From NCBI GenBank assembly GCA_031272145.1, contig JAISUL010000027.1:1-49228 (forward strand): a DNA stretch of 49,228 nucleotides, in the 5' to 3' direction. The position numbers and the translations under genes are program-made. Below, in pieces: positions 25,904 through 33,972 of the stretch (the stretch's first letter is position 1; each line of letters starts with the position of its first letter). Under the pieces are notes generated by a model. It did no database searches. It was not told the DNA's origin and saw only the letters and a list, made by a program, of their open reading frames with translations. This DNA is from Synergistaceae bacterium. GTDB lineage: Bacteria; Synergistota; Synergistia; Synergistales; Aminobacteriaceae.

Positions 25904-27471
25904 CGCCCCGTTATCTTTCAAGCGATGACCGACGCTGGGGGCTTAGGCTCGCGTTCCTGGCCCTCTCCCTCGTCGCTGTGCCGCGAACGATGGACGCGCT
26001 CTACGGCTCGCTCAACGCCGAGTTCCTCTACGGCTCGTTCACCGATTACGCCTTCTGCCTTCTGCTGACAGGGGCGGCTTTCTTCGCTCCCGGCCCGTTC
26101 TGGCTCTACGCGGACGCCTTGGCCTTCGCCGTTCCGGGCGCTGCGTGGTCGGCGCTCGCCGCGGTCTACGGACGTCCTCCCACCGGCGAGGAGTTCTACT
26201 TCCTGTGGGAGACAAACCTATCCGAGGCCTCCGAGTACGCGGTATTTGTCCTGAGCAGGCACCCATTCGCGCTTTTGCCGGCCGTCGCGGCCATTTTGCT
26301 GCCTTGGCCGTTTCTCAGGCGCATGGCGCGCGTCAGGGCAAAGGCGAGGGCAGCTCTGCCTAGGGCGGAGGCGGCGCTGCTGTGCCTCCTGGCCGCCGCC
26401 GTCGTCTACTTTAGCGGGGCCGCCAGCATCGCGTGCCGGTTTTATCAAACCCTGTTCCATTACGAGGTGAACCAGGCAAGGGCGGTGAGAGCCTCTGAGT
26501 CCGCGAGGGGCGTTTTTGCTGAGTCCCTTGCGCCGTCCGCCGCTGAGACGTTCGTGGTCGTGATCGGCGAGAGCGCGTCGCGGCACCACATGAGCCTCTA
26601 CGGCTACGGGCGCCGGACCGACCCTGAGATGGCGAAGCTGGCCGAGAAGGGAACCCTAATAGTGCTACGAGACGTGGCCGCGACCTCCACCGCGACGACT
26701 TGGAGCCTCCTGCGGGCTCTGTCGTTCATGGACAAAAACACCGGCCTCGAGGCATACAGGGCGTCGGTCGTCGACCTGTTCAAGAGCGCCGGGTTCAAGA
26801 CCTGGTGGCTCTCGAACAACGCGGTCATGTCGCGCTTCGACACGCTGCTCCGCGCCGTCTCGGAGAACGCGGACGTGCGCTTCTTCACGAAGCCGACTCA
26901 CTCCGACTTGGTCGGCATGATAACTGGCCTGTCGCCCAGCGACGCGGCGCCAACCTATGACGAGGCCCTGATGGAGCCATTCCGCGCGGCTCTGTCGGAT
27001 AACGCCGTGAAAAAGATCATATTCGTTCACCTGCGAGGCAGCCACGTGATCTACAAGCACCGCTATCCGCCGCAGCACTCGGTCTTCAGCGGCGACGCAG
27101 GGCTCGGCCCGCGCGTCTTGTCCCTCCCCCTAGCCTCCTCTGACCTCGACACGATAAACGAGTACGACAGCTCGATAGCCTACACCGACCGCCTGCTCGG
27201 AGAAATGGTCGCGGAGCTTGAGGCATCCGCCGGAGACAGCCGGACTTGGCTGCTGTACTTCAGCGACCACGGCGAGGAGGTCTTCGACTTCAGGATGTTC
27301 AACGGGCGCGCCGCCGCCCTGAACGCCGACGAGAGCGTGAGCCGCTACATGGTCGACGTGCCGCTTCTGATATGGAGCCCCAACCCGCCGCGCGAAACGC
27401 CGCCCCCGGCGACGCTCGACGGCCTCATACACACGATAGTCGATCTGGGCGGGATAAGAATATCGGAGTAG
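25900..27471 (+). CDS. Membrane phosphoethanolamine-transferase-like protein (EptA/CptA type)
   Basis: The product has 523 residues from TTG 25900, overlapping the previous stop (TTGA). The N-terminal third has about five hydrophobic segments (LAFLALSLVAV, YAFCLLLTGAAFF, ALLCLLAAAVVYFSG and others). The remainder is a sulfatase-fold domain: VVVIGESASRHHMSLYGYGR holds the first metal ligand, TSTATTWSL supplies the Thr nucleophile, and YFSDHGEEV supplies later metal ligands. Enzymes of this kind add phosphoethanolamine to lipid A or other surface glycans at the periplasmic face. Coupling to the TamB-like gene suggests envelope modification. Exact acceptor cannot be inferred. Confidence 0.88.
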   Translation: MTPRYLSSDDRRWGLRLAFLALSLVAVPRTMDALYGSLNAEFLYGSFTDYAFCLLLTGAAFFAPGPFWLYADALAFAVPGAAWSALAAVYGRPPTGEEFYFLWETNLSEASEYAVFVLSRHPFALLPAVAAILLPWPFLRRMARVRAKARAALPRAEAALLCLLAAAVVYFSGAASIACRFYQTLFHYEVNQARAVRASESARGVFAESLAPSAAETFVVVIGESASRHHMSLYGYGRRTDPEMAKLAEKGTLIVLRDVAATSTATTWSLLRALSFMDKNTGLEAYRASVVDLFKSAGFKTWWLSNNAVMSRFDTLLRAVSENADVRFFTKPTHSDLVGMITGLSPSDAAPTYDEALMEPFRAALSDNAVKKIIFVHLRGSHVIYKHRYPPQHSVFSGDAGLGPRVLSLPLASSDLDTINEYDSSIAYTDRLLGEMVAELEASAGDSRTWLLYFSDHGEEVFDFRMFNGRAAALNADESVSRYMVDVPLLIWSPNPPRETPPPATLDGLIHTIVDLGGIRISE

Positions 27472-27480
27472 CAAATCTGC

Positions 27481-27486
27481 TATAAT
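27481..27486 (+). promoter_or_regulatory. -10 element for the tolC-like gene
   Basis: TATAAT ten bases after the preceding stop codon and 21 bp before the TTG start. No good -35 is visible. Confidence 0.4.
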
Positions 27487-27507
27487 ATCCCCTGGAGGTG
27501 CGTTGTC

Positions 27508-28851
27508 TTGCTCTGGAGATCGCGGCGGCTGATAACACTAATAAAATCCTTGGCCGTTCTGGCCGTCTTGCTTTTGGGCTCCGTCGTGGGCTCTATTCCC
27601 GCTTACTCCGGCATCGCCGCTTCGTCGGCGGATGTCGTGTCTTTGGAACAGTACATGAAGATGATCCGCGAGGGGAACCACGAGCTGCTCTCCGCGGCCC
27701 GAAGCGTCGAGGCCGCCTACTACGCCGCCCGCGCGTCCGTCGCGCCGCAGAGGCCGACCGGCTCGCTTTCCGCGTCCGCGTCCTACGTCACAGACCAGCA
27801 GACCAACGACTCTCACAACAGGAACGCCTTGATCTACTCCACGTCGGCGGCGCTGAGCCAGCGCTTCGACATATCGGGGAAGTACGGGCTGGACGAGCGG
27901 CAGCAGATACTCTATTACGAGACGCGGCGCGCGGACTTCGACGCGGCCGTGAACTCGCTCCTCGCGGCCGCCGAGGGGAGCTACTGGTCGGCAGTCCTTG
28001 CCAGGGAGAACGTCGAGCTCCAGAGGGACGTGCTGCGCCAGAGGCGCGAGAACCACCGCGTGACGGAGGAGAAGTACAACCGGCAGCTCGTGCCGCGGCT
28101 CGACATCGTGAGGTCAGACGCGCAGGTCGTCGCGGCGGAGAGCCTCGTGACCGAGGCCGAGGCGCTGTACAACAACCTCCTCTACGTCATGTTCGTGCTG
28201 ACCGGCGGCAGGCCCGTCGTCCCGGCTGCGCCCCTCGTCATCCCGACGCTCGGCGGCGTGACTAACGCAGAGGACGGCCTCGAAAGGGCGCTGCGCTGCC
28301 GCCCCGACGTCCGATCGGCAAAGCTAGCCCTCGAACGAAGCGAGGTGGTGGCCAAGCTCGCCGCGAAGGGCCTCACCCCAACTCTCACCGGCACGATCCA
28401 GTGGACGCCATGGTCAGACCCCTACAACGCCGCGACGCCCCAGAAGAACCAGCTGGGCGCCAACCTCACGATCAACATCCCGGTCTTCGACGGCGGCGCG
28501 GCGCGGTATAACAAGCGCAGCACGGCGGCCCTGGCCGAGGCGGCCGACGAAACCCTAAGGGCAGTCCTCACCAAGACAGCCGCTGACCTGGCGACGGCGT
28601 TCAACGACTGGCAGAAGGCCTCGGTTCTCGAACAGGACAAAAAGCGCCAGATAGAGAGGTCGGACGAGGAGCTCCGCATCACCGAGCTCATGTACAACGA
28701 GGGCATAGGCGCTCAGATAGACCTGATCAACGCTCAGACCGACAACCAGCAGGTGAGGACCGACTACCTCGTGGCGGTCAAGGACATGTACGCCGCCCTC
28801 GTGAGCATACGCATGGCCATGGGGGACTACGCCCCGGAGGAACCTCAATGA
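27508..28851 (+). CDS. TolC-family outer-membrane efflux protein
   Basis: The product has 447 residues from TTG 27508 (GGAGGTG seven bases upstream). An N-terminal signal peptide (KSLAVLAVLLLGSVVGS) is followed by two homologous alpha-helical repeats with the usual outer-membrane-efflux pattern: SLEQYMKMIREGNHELLSAA, YLLAAAEGSYW-type helices, EEKYNRQLVPRLDIVRSDAQ, and in the second half EELRITELMYNEGIGAQIDL followed by INAQTDNQQVRTDYL. It forms the trimeric exit duct of efflux or type I secretion. No inner-membrane partner or adaptor is encoded next to it. A lytic transglycosylase gene overlaps its end, which may help insert the duct through peptidoglycan. Confidence 0.92.
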   Translation: MLWRSRRLITLIKSLAVLAVLLLGSVVGSIPAYSGIAASSADVVSLEQYMKMIREGNHELLSAARSVEAAYYAARASVAPQRPTGSLSASASYVTDQQTNDSHNRNALIYSTSAALSQRFDISGKYGLDERQQILYYETRRADFDAAVNSLLAAAEGSYWSAVLARENVELQRDVLRQRRENHRVTEEKYNRQLVPRLDIVRSDAQVVAAESLVTEAEALYNNLLYVMFVLTGGRPVVPAAPLVIPTLGGVTNAEDGLERALRCRPDVRSAKLALERSEVVAKLAAKGLTPTLTGTIQWTPWSDPYNAATPQKNQLGANLTINIPVFDGGAARYNKRSTAALAEAADETLRAVLTKTAADLATAFNDWQKASVLEQDKKRQIERSDEELRITELMYNEGIGAQIDLINAQTDNQQVRTDYLVAVKDMYAALVSIRMAMGDYAPEEPQ

Positions 28852-29519
28852 AAAGGCCCGCGCGCGCCGCAGCCCTTGCATTTTTGCTCGCTTTGCTTGC
28901 TTTGCTCGCTTTGCTTATTATGCCGGCGCGGGCGGAGCTTGAGCGGTACGACACGCCGAAGTTCCGTCCGCCCCCTGTCAAGCTGGTCTTCCCCGTGGTT
29001 CGCCCCCGGCCTGCGGCCAGCCCCGCTGCCGAGCAGCAAAAGCCCGCCGCTCCGAAGCGCGACCCGAACGAGGCCAGGCTGGGCGCCATAGCGCGGCTCT
29101 TCCGGCACTACAACAAGAAGCTGACCGACAAGCAGGCGCGCGAGTACGCCGCCCTCACGGTGGAGACGGCGGAGAGGTTCGGGCACGACCCGTGCCTCAT
29201 AGCGGCGATAGTAGTGACCGAGTCGTCGGCGCGGAACGACGTCGTCTCGCGCGGCGGGGACTACGGGCTCATGCAGGTCAGGTGGCGCGTCCACCAGAAG
29301 TCCATACGGGCCCGGCACCCGCACATAGCCAAGGCCAAGGACATGTTCAGCCCAAAGAACAACCTGACGGTCGGGACGGAGATCTTCTCGGCCTGCCACA
29401 AAAACGCCGGCGGCGACGTCCACCGCGCCCTCCTGCTCTACAGCGCTGGCAACAAGGGCATGGCCGCGAAGGTTCTGAAAAGGTACGCCGCGCTCAAAAA
29501 ATCAGCAGAATTTTCTTAA
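28848..29519 (+). CDS. Secreted lytic transglycosylase (SLT domain)
   Basis: The product has 223 residues. The signal peptide is built from three and two-thirds 9-bp repeats (28884-28916) reading Leu-Leu-Ala. A Pro-rich linker follows, then an SLT domain: LIAAIVVTESSARNDVVS contains the catalytic Glu, GDYGLMQVRWRVH the glycan-binding motif and LLYSAGNKG the C-terminal AYNxG-like motif. It cleaves the glycan strands of peptidoglycan. Its ATG overlaps the tolC-like stop (ATGA). Confidence 0.92.
   Translation: MKRPARAAALAFLLALLALLALLIMPARAELERYDTPKFRPPPVKLVFPVVRPRPAASPAAEQQKPAAPKRDPNEARLGAIARLFRHYNKKLTDKQAREYAALTVETAERFGHDPCLIAAIVVTESSARNDVVSRGGDYGLMQVRWRVHQKSIRARHPHIAKAKDMFSPKNNLTVGTEIFSACHKNAGGDVHRALLLYSAGNKGMAAKVLKRYAALKKSAEFS
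28884..28916. repeat. 9-bp in-frame tandem repeat in a signal peptide
   Basis: Unit TTGCTCGCT with one substitution, 3.67 copies, encoding Leu-Leu-Ala repeats in the hydrophobic core of the transglycosylase signal peptide. Copy changes would lengthen or shorten the core without shifting frame. Confidence 0.8.
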
Positions 29520-29527
29520 CATCCCAC

Positions 29528-29555
29528 TTGACAAACCAGGAATTCGCTGTATAGT
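29528..29555 (+). promoter_or_regulatory. Promoter of tRNA-Asn
   Basis: TTGACA (29528-29533), 16-nt spacer, TATAGT (29550-29555), 14 bp before the tRNA. Confidence 0.8.
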
Positions 29556-29569
29556 ACAGCTATTCGCGT

Positions 29570-29645
29570 TCCGCAGTAGCTCAATCGGCAGAGTGGGTGG
29601 CTGTTAACCACTAGGTTCCAGGTTCGAGTCCTGGCTGCGGAGCCA
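29570..29645 (+). tRNA. tRNA-Asn (GTT), CCA encoded
   Basis: Acceptor TCCGCAG pairs with CTGCGGA, D-arm GCTCAATCGGCAGAGT, anticodon loop CTGTTAA with GTT, T-arm CCAGGTTCGAGTCCTGG, discriminator G, encoded CCA. Full cloverleaf is visible. Confidence 0.97.
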
Positions 29646-29668
29646 TTTTTTTACTAAGATGGAGTGCC

Positions 29669-30520
29669 GTGTTCTCTAACGAGTGTTTTGGCCACGTGCA
29701 GCCGTGCTCGGCCAAGTTAAACCTCTCCCTCCGCGTCGTCGGGCTTCGGGACGACGGTTATCACGATATAGTGTCTATTTTTGCGCGCGTGCCCTCAGGG
29801 GAGGCCCTCGTCGTGTCCAGGGCAGAGGCCGACCGAGTTCGCGTGTCGGGGCCGATGCCAGTGCCGATCGAGGGGGAGAACACCGTGGCCCGTGCGCTCC
29901 GCCTCGCCAGGGAGAGCGGCGTCGACGCGCCACCCCTCGACGTGGAGGTCGTCAAGACCCTCTACCCAGGCTCAGGCCTTGGAGCCGGGAGCGGCAACGC
30001 CGCCGCGCTCCTTCGCTGGCTCGCATTAGAACACATGGCTCTCGCCAGGCGAACCGGCGCGGACGTCCCCTTCCTCCTCTCGCCGCACGACCTAGCCCTA
30101 GTCTCCGGCGTGGGGGACGTGATCGATCCGCTGCCGCCGCTGCACCTGCACTACCTCGTTGTCTTTCCCGCTCCTAGTACGGGCATGGGGAGCGTCGGAA
30201 CGTCCGGCGCCTACGCCAGGCTCGACCGCTTCGCCGGCCGCCGCGCCATAACCGAGGCCGAGGCCCGCGAGGAGGCGACATTGCTCATCAGAAGGCTTGC
30301 CGCTGGGGAGGAGATCGGGTTCCTGCCGAACGACTTCGCCGACATGCTCGTCGCGGAATCCCCCTCCTACCTCGACCTGTTCGGCGAGTTCCGCAGGCGC
30401 GGCGCCAGAGCATGGGGAATCACGGGCAGCGGCGGCGCGGCCTTCGCGGTCTTCGGCGCTCCAATCCGCCCGCTCGGCTTCGCATGGCCGTTCCCCGTCA
30501 GGCTGACCCTTTCCGTTTAG
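29669..30520 (+). CDS. ispE: 4-diphosphocytidyl-2-C-methyl-D-erythritol kinase IspE
   Basis: GHMP kinase of the MEP isoprenoid pathway. The product has 283 residues from GTG 29669 (TGGAGTG upstream). SAKLNLSLRVVGLRDDGYHD is the N-terminal substrate motif with catalytic Lys, PGSGLGAGSGNAAALLRWL the ATP-binding glycine loop, GADVPFLL the catalytic Asp region, and ITGSGGAAFAVFG the third GHMP motif. It lies 23 bp after tRNA-Asn, so processing from a shared transcript is possible. The slt gene follows after 22 bp. Confidence 0.95.
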   Translation: MFSNECFGHVQPCSAKLNLSLRVVGLRDDGYHDIVSIFARVPSGEALVVSRAEADRVRVSGPMPVPIEGENTVARALRLARESGVDAPPLDVEVVKTLYPGSGLGAGSGNAAALLRWLALEHMALARRTGADVPFLLSPHDLALVSGVGDVIDPLPPLHLHYLVVFPAPSTGMGSVGTSGAYARLDRFAGRRAITEAEAREEATLLIRRLAAGEEIGFLPNDFADMLVAESPSYLDLFGEFRRRGARAWGITGSGGAAFAVFGAPIRPLGFAWPFPVRLTLSV

Positions 30521-30542
30521 TTAAGCTAGGGGAGTAATAAAA

Positions 30543-32420
30543 ATGATGATAATGAAAATGTTAGGGAAAATCGCCCTGGCTGCCCTCTACGTATCTTACC
30601 TGTTTGCGTCGGCGGCATTCGCGGACGACGATATGTTCAAGCTCTTCCGAGCGCGGGCGTGGAAGGCCATGGACGCGGCCACGGCCAAGACGCCGCGCGA
30701 TTTTTCTCTTATGGCCAACGCGCTGCGCCTGCAGAACCGCCTCGGCGAGGCCGTCGCGGTGCTGGAGAAGCACTCGGCGTCCTTCCCGAGCGAGATACGC
30801 CCCTACGCCGACATGACGGAGCTGCTTTGCCGCGAGAAGCTCGGCATGGACACGCTGGCGCTCGCGACGCGCTTGGACGGCGACGCGGCTCTGCCCTCCG
30901 GCCTGCGCTACCCGGCCGCATACGCCCGCCTCCGCGCCCTTGAGAGGAGCCCCGCCTCGGTCGACATCGAGCCGGCGCTGAACCGCATGCTCGACGTGGC
31001 CGACACGGACGCGAACCGGCTCACGGCTCTGGCGCGCCTCGTCAAGCTCGCCGACTCCCCGAGGCGCGGGGCATACGCTTTGGCCCTGTTGCGCATACGG
31101 CCAGAGGACAAGACGGCGCGCGCACTGGCCGCGGAGCTGGCCGTTCCGCCCAAAAGCACGGAGTGGCGCGAGGTCGCGTACTACAAGGCCCAGGCTCTCA
31201 GGGCGAAGAAGCGGTACTCCGAGGCGCTGAACCTCTGGGGGGCGGTCGCTCTGTCGGGCAACGGCCCAGCCGAGCGCGCGGTGCGGCGCATAGCGTCCCT
31301 TGCCTCGACGCCGGTCAGACAGGACGCGGTAAACGCGCTCCGCCTGGTGGCAGAGAGGCGGCGCGGCAAGGTCCAGGCCCGCGCGATGCTGTCCCTGATG
31401 GAGCTAGTCGGCGAGGACGAGGCAAAAAAGCTCGAGGAGAAACTAATAAAAGCTTATCCCGACCACCCTGACGTCACGAACATATTATGGAAGAGCGGCT
31501 GGGCGGCTTGGACGGCGAACCACGCTCCCCGCGCGGCGTCGCTGTGGCGCACGGCCCGGGCGCCGGGGATATCCGCCGCTTGGGACACGAAGCTGCTCTA
31601 CTGGCTTGCCAAGGCGAGCCAGTCGATGAAGAAGCAGGATGATGCCGACGCCCTGCGAGCCGAGCTTTTGGCGAAGCACCCGCTTTCCATATACGCCTTT
31701 CTGTTGAGGCCGGGGCGGCCAAAAATCGCGGACGGACACGATCCGACTCTGTCATCTGAGGCGCCGCTTCTGGAGCGCTGGGGGTTCGTCTCTTACGCCG
31801 CAATGGGGCTGCGCCGCCCCGAGGCAACGGCAAGAGAACTCTACCGCTCTATGCTGCTCTACGAGTGGCTGGGGAACGGCGACACGACGTACTCCCTGGC
31901 TCGGACGCTGTCGCGCCGCTTAACAGTCCCAGCCCTCTACCGCGCCGGGCTGGAGCGCCTTTACCCGCGCCCGCGCCCGTTTGCCAAGCAGGTCGCGGCG
32001 GCCTGCGCAAAGCAGGGGGTGAAGGAGTCCCTGGTGTGGGCAGTCATGAGGCAGGAGAGCTCCTTCAGGTCCGGCGCGGTCAGCCACGCCGGGGCGTCCG
32101 GCCTGATGCAGCTTATGCCAGGCACGGCGAAGGACGAGGCGAAGCGGCTCGGCATGGCAAAGTACAGGATTTTTGACCCGTCTGACAACATAGCGATGGG
32201 CGTCTCGCACCTCGCGCACCTGAGCCGCTCGTTTGCACTGCCTGAGCAGGTAATGGCAGCGTACAACGCCGGCCCCGTCAACGCCCGCAAGTGGCTGGCG
32301 CAGTCGGGCGAGCTGCCCCTCGACCGCTGGATCGAGGCCATAGGCTTCCGCGAGACGCGGCACTACGTCCAGAGCGTGTCGGGCAACGTGGAGACCTATC
32401 GCGCTCTCTACGGGGATTGA
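30543..32420 (+). CDS. Soluble lytic murein transglycosylase (Slt70-like)
   Basis: The 625-residue periplasmic enzyme has a signal peptide (KIALAALYVSYLFASAAFA), a long alpha-superhelical U/L domain rich in TPR-like helices (YKAQALRAKKRYSEALNLWG and others), then a C-terminal SLT domain from about residue 485. VWAVMRQESSFRSGAVSHAG holds the catalytic Glu. GLMQLMPGTAKDEAKRLG and VMAAYNAGPVNARKWL are the substrate-groove motifs. Architecture and length match Slt70. It is the second lytic transglycosylase within 2 kb. Confidence 0.94.
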   Translation: MMIMKMLGKIALAALYVSYLFASAAFADDDMFKLFRARAWKAMDAATAKTPRDFSLMANALRLQNRLGEAVAVLEKHSASFPSEIRPYADMTELLCREKLGMDTLALATRLDGDAALPSGLRYPAAYARLRALERSPASVDIEPALNRMLDVADTDANRLTALARLVKLADSPRRGAYALALLRIRPEDKTARALAAELAVPPKSTEWREVAYYKAQALRAKKRYSEALNLWGAVALSGNGPAERAVRRIASLASTPVRQDAVNALRLVAERRRGKVQARAMLSLMELVGEDEAKKLEEKLIKAYPDHPDVTNILWKSGWAAWTANHAPRAASLWRTARAPGISAAWDTKLLYWLAKASQSMKKQDDADALRAELLAKHPLSIYAFLLRPGRPKIADGHDPTLSSEAPLLERWGFVSYAAMGLRRPEATARELYRSMLLYEWLGNGDTTYSLARTLSRRLTVPALYRAGLERLYPRPRPFAKQVAAACAKQGVKESLVWAVMRQESSFRSGAVSHAGASGLMQLMPGTAKDEAKRLGMAKYRIFDPSDNIAMGVSHLAHLSRSFALPEQVMAAYNAGPVNARKWLAQSGELPLDRWIEAIGFRETRHYVQSVSGNVETYRALYGD

Positions 32421-32431
32421 GGGTAATTGCG

Positions 32432-32437
32432 TGTATA
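32432..32437 (+). promoter_or_regulatory. -10 element for the small secreted protein gene
   Basis: TATAAT 12 bp after the slt stop and 57 bp before the TTG start at 32494. A matching -35 is not evident. Confidence 0.4.
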
Positions 32438-32493
32438 ATGCGAGCCGCGTGGACTTCGCATCCACCTTACTTTCAGTATTAGGGGTGTTGGTT

Positions 32494-32925
32494 TTGAAGA
32501 AGCGTTTTTTGGCGGCCATGCTGGCCGTGTGTCTGGCGGCGGCCCCTGCATCGGCCATCGACCTGGGCGACATCATAAAGGGCGGCGCGCTGATCATCGG
32601 AGGCGGCGCGGTCGTTAAGGCCATAGCCGGCCCTATCGACGAGTTCATCAACACGGTCACGCTGAACAAGGGCGCGAAGTTTCAGGGTCACACGAAGGTG
32701 GTCCCGATAGTCTCGATTGGCAGCGGGACTCACATCGGCGCCGCCCAGGTCGGTGGGACGGACAAAGCCTCTGTGGACAAGACCCAAGCCGTTGGCCAGC
32801 TCGAGGCCGAGTTCAAGGGCATACGAATCAAGATATTCATCCCCCTCGACAACGTGAACCCGCTGGAGGGCCTGCGCCGCGTGCAGGGAGTCGGGGTCAC
32901 GGCGATTATCGACGTGCAGATATAG
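32494..32925 (+). CDS. Small secreted protein of unknown function
   Basis: The product has 143 residues from TTG 32494, behind AGGGGTG. It begins with a clear Sec signal peptide (KKRFLAAMLAVCLAAAPASA) cleaved before IDLGD. The mature part has a Gly-rich hydrophobic stretch (GGALIIGGGAVVKAIAG), then a beta-rich region (VVPIVSIGSGTHIGAAQVGG) and ends in VTAIIDVQI. No family is recognised. The frame is open further upstream to 32431, but those codons lie over the -10 element and lack a ribosome-binding site. Position after slt suggests a cell-envelope role; this is inference only. Confidence 0.75.
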   Translation: MKKRFLAAMLAVCLAAAPASAIDLGDIIKGGALIIGGGAVVKAIAGPIDEFINTVTLNKGAKFQGHTKVVPIVSIGSGTHIGAAQVGGTDKASVDKTQAVGQLEAEFKGIRIKIFIPLDNVNPLEGLRRVQGVGVTAIIDVQI

Positions 32926-32930
32926 GCGAA

Positions 32931-33026
32931 AGGGCGGCTCTGTCGCCAAGAGGATTCTCAGATTTGGAGCTCCGCTGAAATCATCCTCCATCCACTGCGT
33001 TTTGCTCTTGACATCCGAGCCGCCCT
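32931..33026. repeat. 10-bp inverted repeat spanning 96 bp
   Basis: AGGGCGGCTC (32931-32940) and its exact complement GAGCCGCCCT (33017-33026). An inner AGGATT/AATCATCCT pairing could extend the fold. No U-run follows, so this is not a simple terminator; it may be a structured 3' end of the preceding gene. Confidence 0.45.
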
Positions 33027-33218
33027 GTGCTACGCTCTGGCCAGAAGCGGCATTATCCCCCTGCGACTTCGAGTGCGCGGGACTCGTTGCGGACATATAG
33101 GGTAGGGTTGCTTTATCTTTCCACATCGTGACCAGTTCGAGTGCTGCCCTTCACACTGTGCCTCGCCTTCCCGTGTCTTGTCCACGCCATCACCCCGACG
33201 CCCATTATACCTCAGAGC

Positions 33219-33299
33219 ATTCTGAAGGGGCGCCTCGAGATCGCCCGCGAGATGCTCGACGGCGGCGTCTCCCTCGGCGGCATGCTCAGCTTGGTCCCG
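33219..33299 (+). pseudogene. Possible C-terminal remnant of an Rpn-type nuclease gene
   Basis: A short translation LKGRLEIAREMLDGGVSLGG resembles the helical C-terminal tail of Rpn/PD-(D/E)XK transposase-like proteins (GRLEIARxML, then a Gly/Ser/Leu helix). No catalytic part is present in the surrounding 300 bp. Similarity is short, so this is a weak call. Confidence 0.3.
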
Positions 33300-33310
33300 A
33301 CGTATAGGGT

Positions 33311-33818
33311 GGGGGGGTGCGGATATATGGAAACCAAACCCCCGCAGAGCCCCTCCACCACTGGGCTCACGGAGGTTGCCATAAATTCTGAGATATGGCA
33401 ACCTAATTTCCATAGCGGGGCAAGGCCGCTCCATTGCTGGACTTACGCTCGTTCTTGACGGTTAGGAGTCCCTCCATGCCGAATGCTCGGCCTCCTCTAG
33501 AGAGACTCCGTCTAATTCTACGAATTTTTTAGCTTTTAACCAGGATGGGGGGATCGTATATCTTTATAGACATACGAGAGCGCCTCCTCAAAATTTAGTA
33601 TCTGCATTATATATCTGGCCGATCTTGAAGTCAAGATATTTTTCGTGAAAAATGAAAAATATTGAAAAATTATGGACACGCGTGAGGCCAGTAAGGATGG
33701 GCTTTGTCCCGCTGCGGAAATTAGGTTGCCATATCTGCAGAATTTATGGCAACCTCCGTGAGCCCAGTGGTGGAGCGGCTCTGCGGGGGTTTGGTTTCCA
33801 TATATCCGCACCCCCCCC
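33311..33818. mobile_element. 508-bp element with long terminal inverted repeats
   Basis: The left arm 33311-33426 is repeated in inverted orientation at 33700-33818 with about five mismatches, one single-base indel and a G7/G8 difference. Each arm contains its own hairpin (GTTGCCATA with TATGGCAAC, for example 33375-33403). The internal 270 bp are markedly AT-richer than the genome and contain no convincing gene; a minus-strand frame across 33536-33811 is mostly the repeat arm. No obvious target-site duplication is seen. It could be a MITE or fold-back element, or a structured regulatory locus. Apart from this element, the gap 32926-33954 contains only the inverted repeat and remnant listed separately. 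Confidence 0.6.
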
Positions 33819-33972
33819 GCAGAGCAGTTTTAGGCTTGCTCGACCCTAAAACAAAACGCGCGCTGAAGGACTCCCGCGTGTACTTGCGCGGCCGGGGCGC
33901 GGTAATGTACAATTCGCAGGGAGGGGAAGCTAGCAAAGCCGTCTCCCATATGACTTGAAAGACTGTGATTTT

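Noticed and set aside
33536-33811. Minus-strand 91-codon ORF within the inverted-repeat element
   Set aside because: More than a third of it is the repeat arm itself, there is no ribosome-binding site, and the remaining residues match no family I know.
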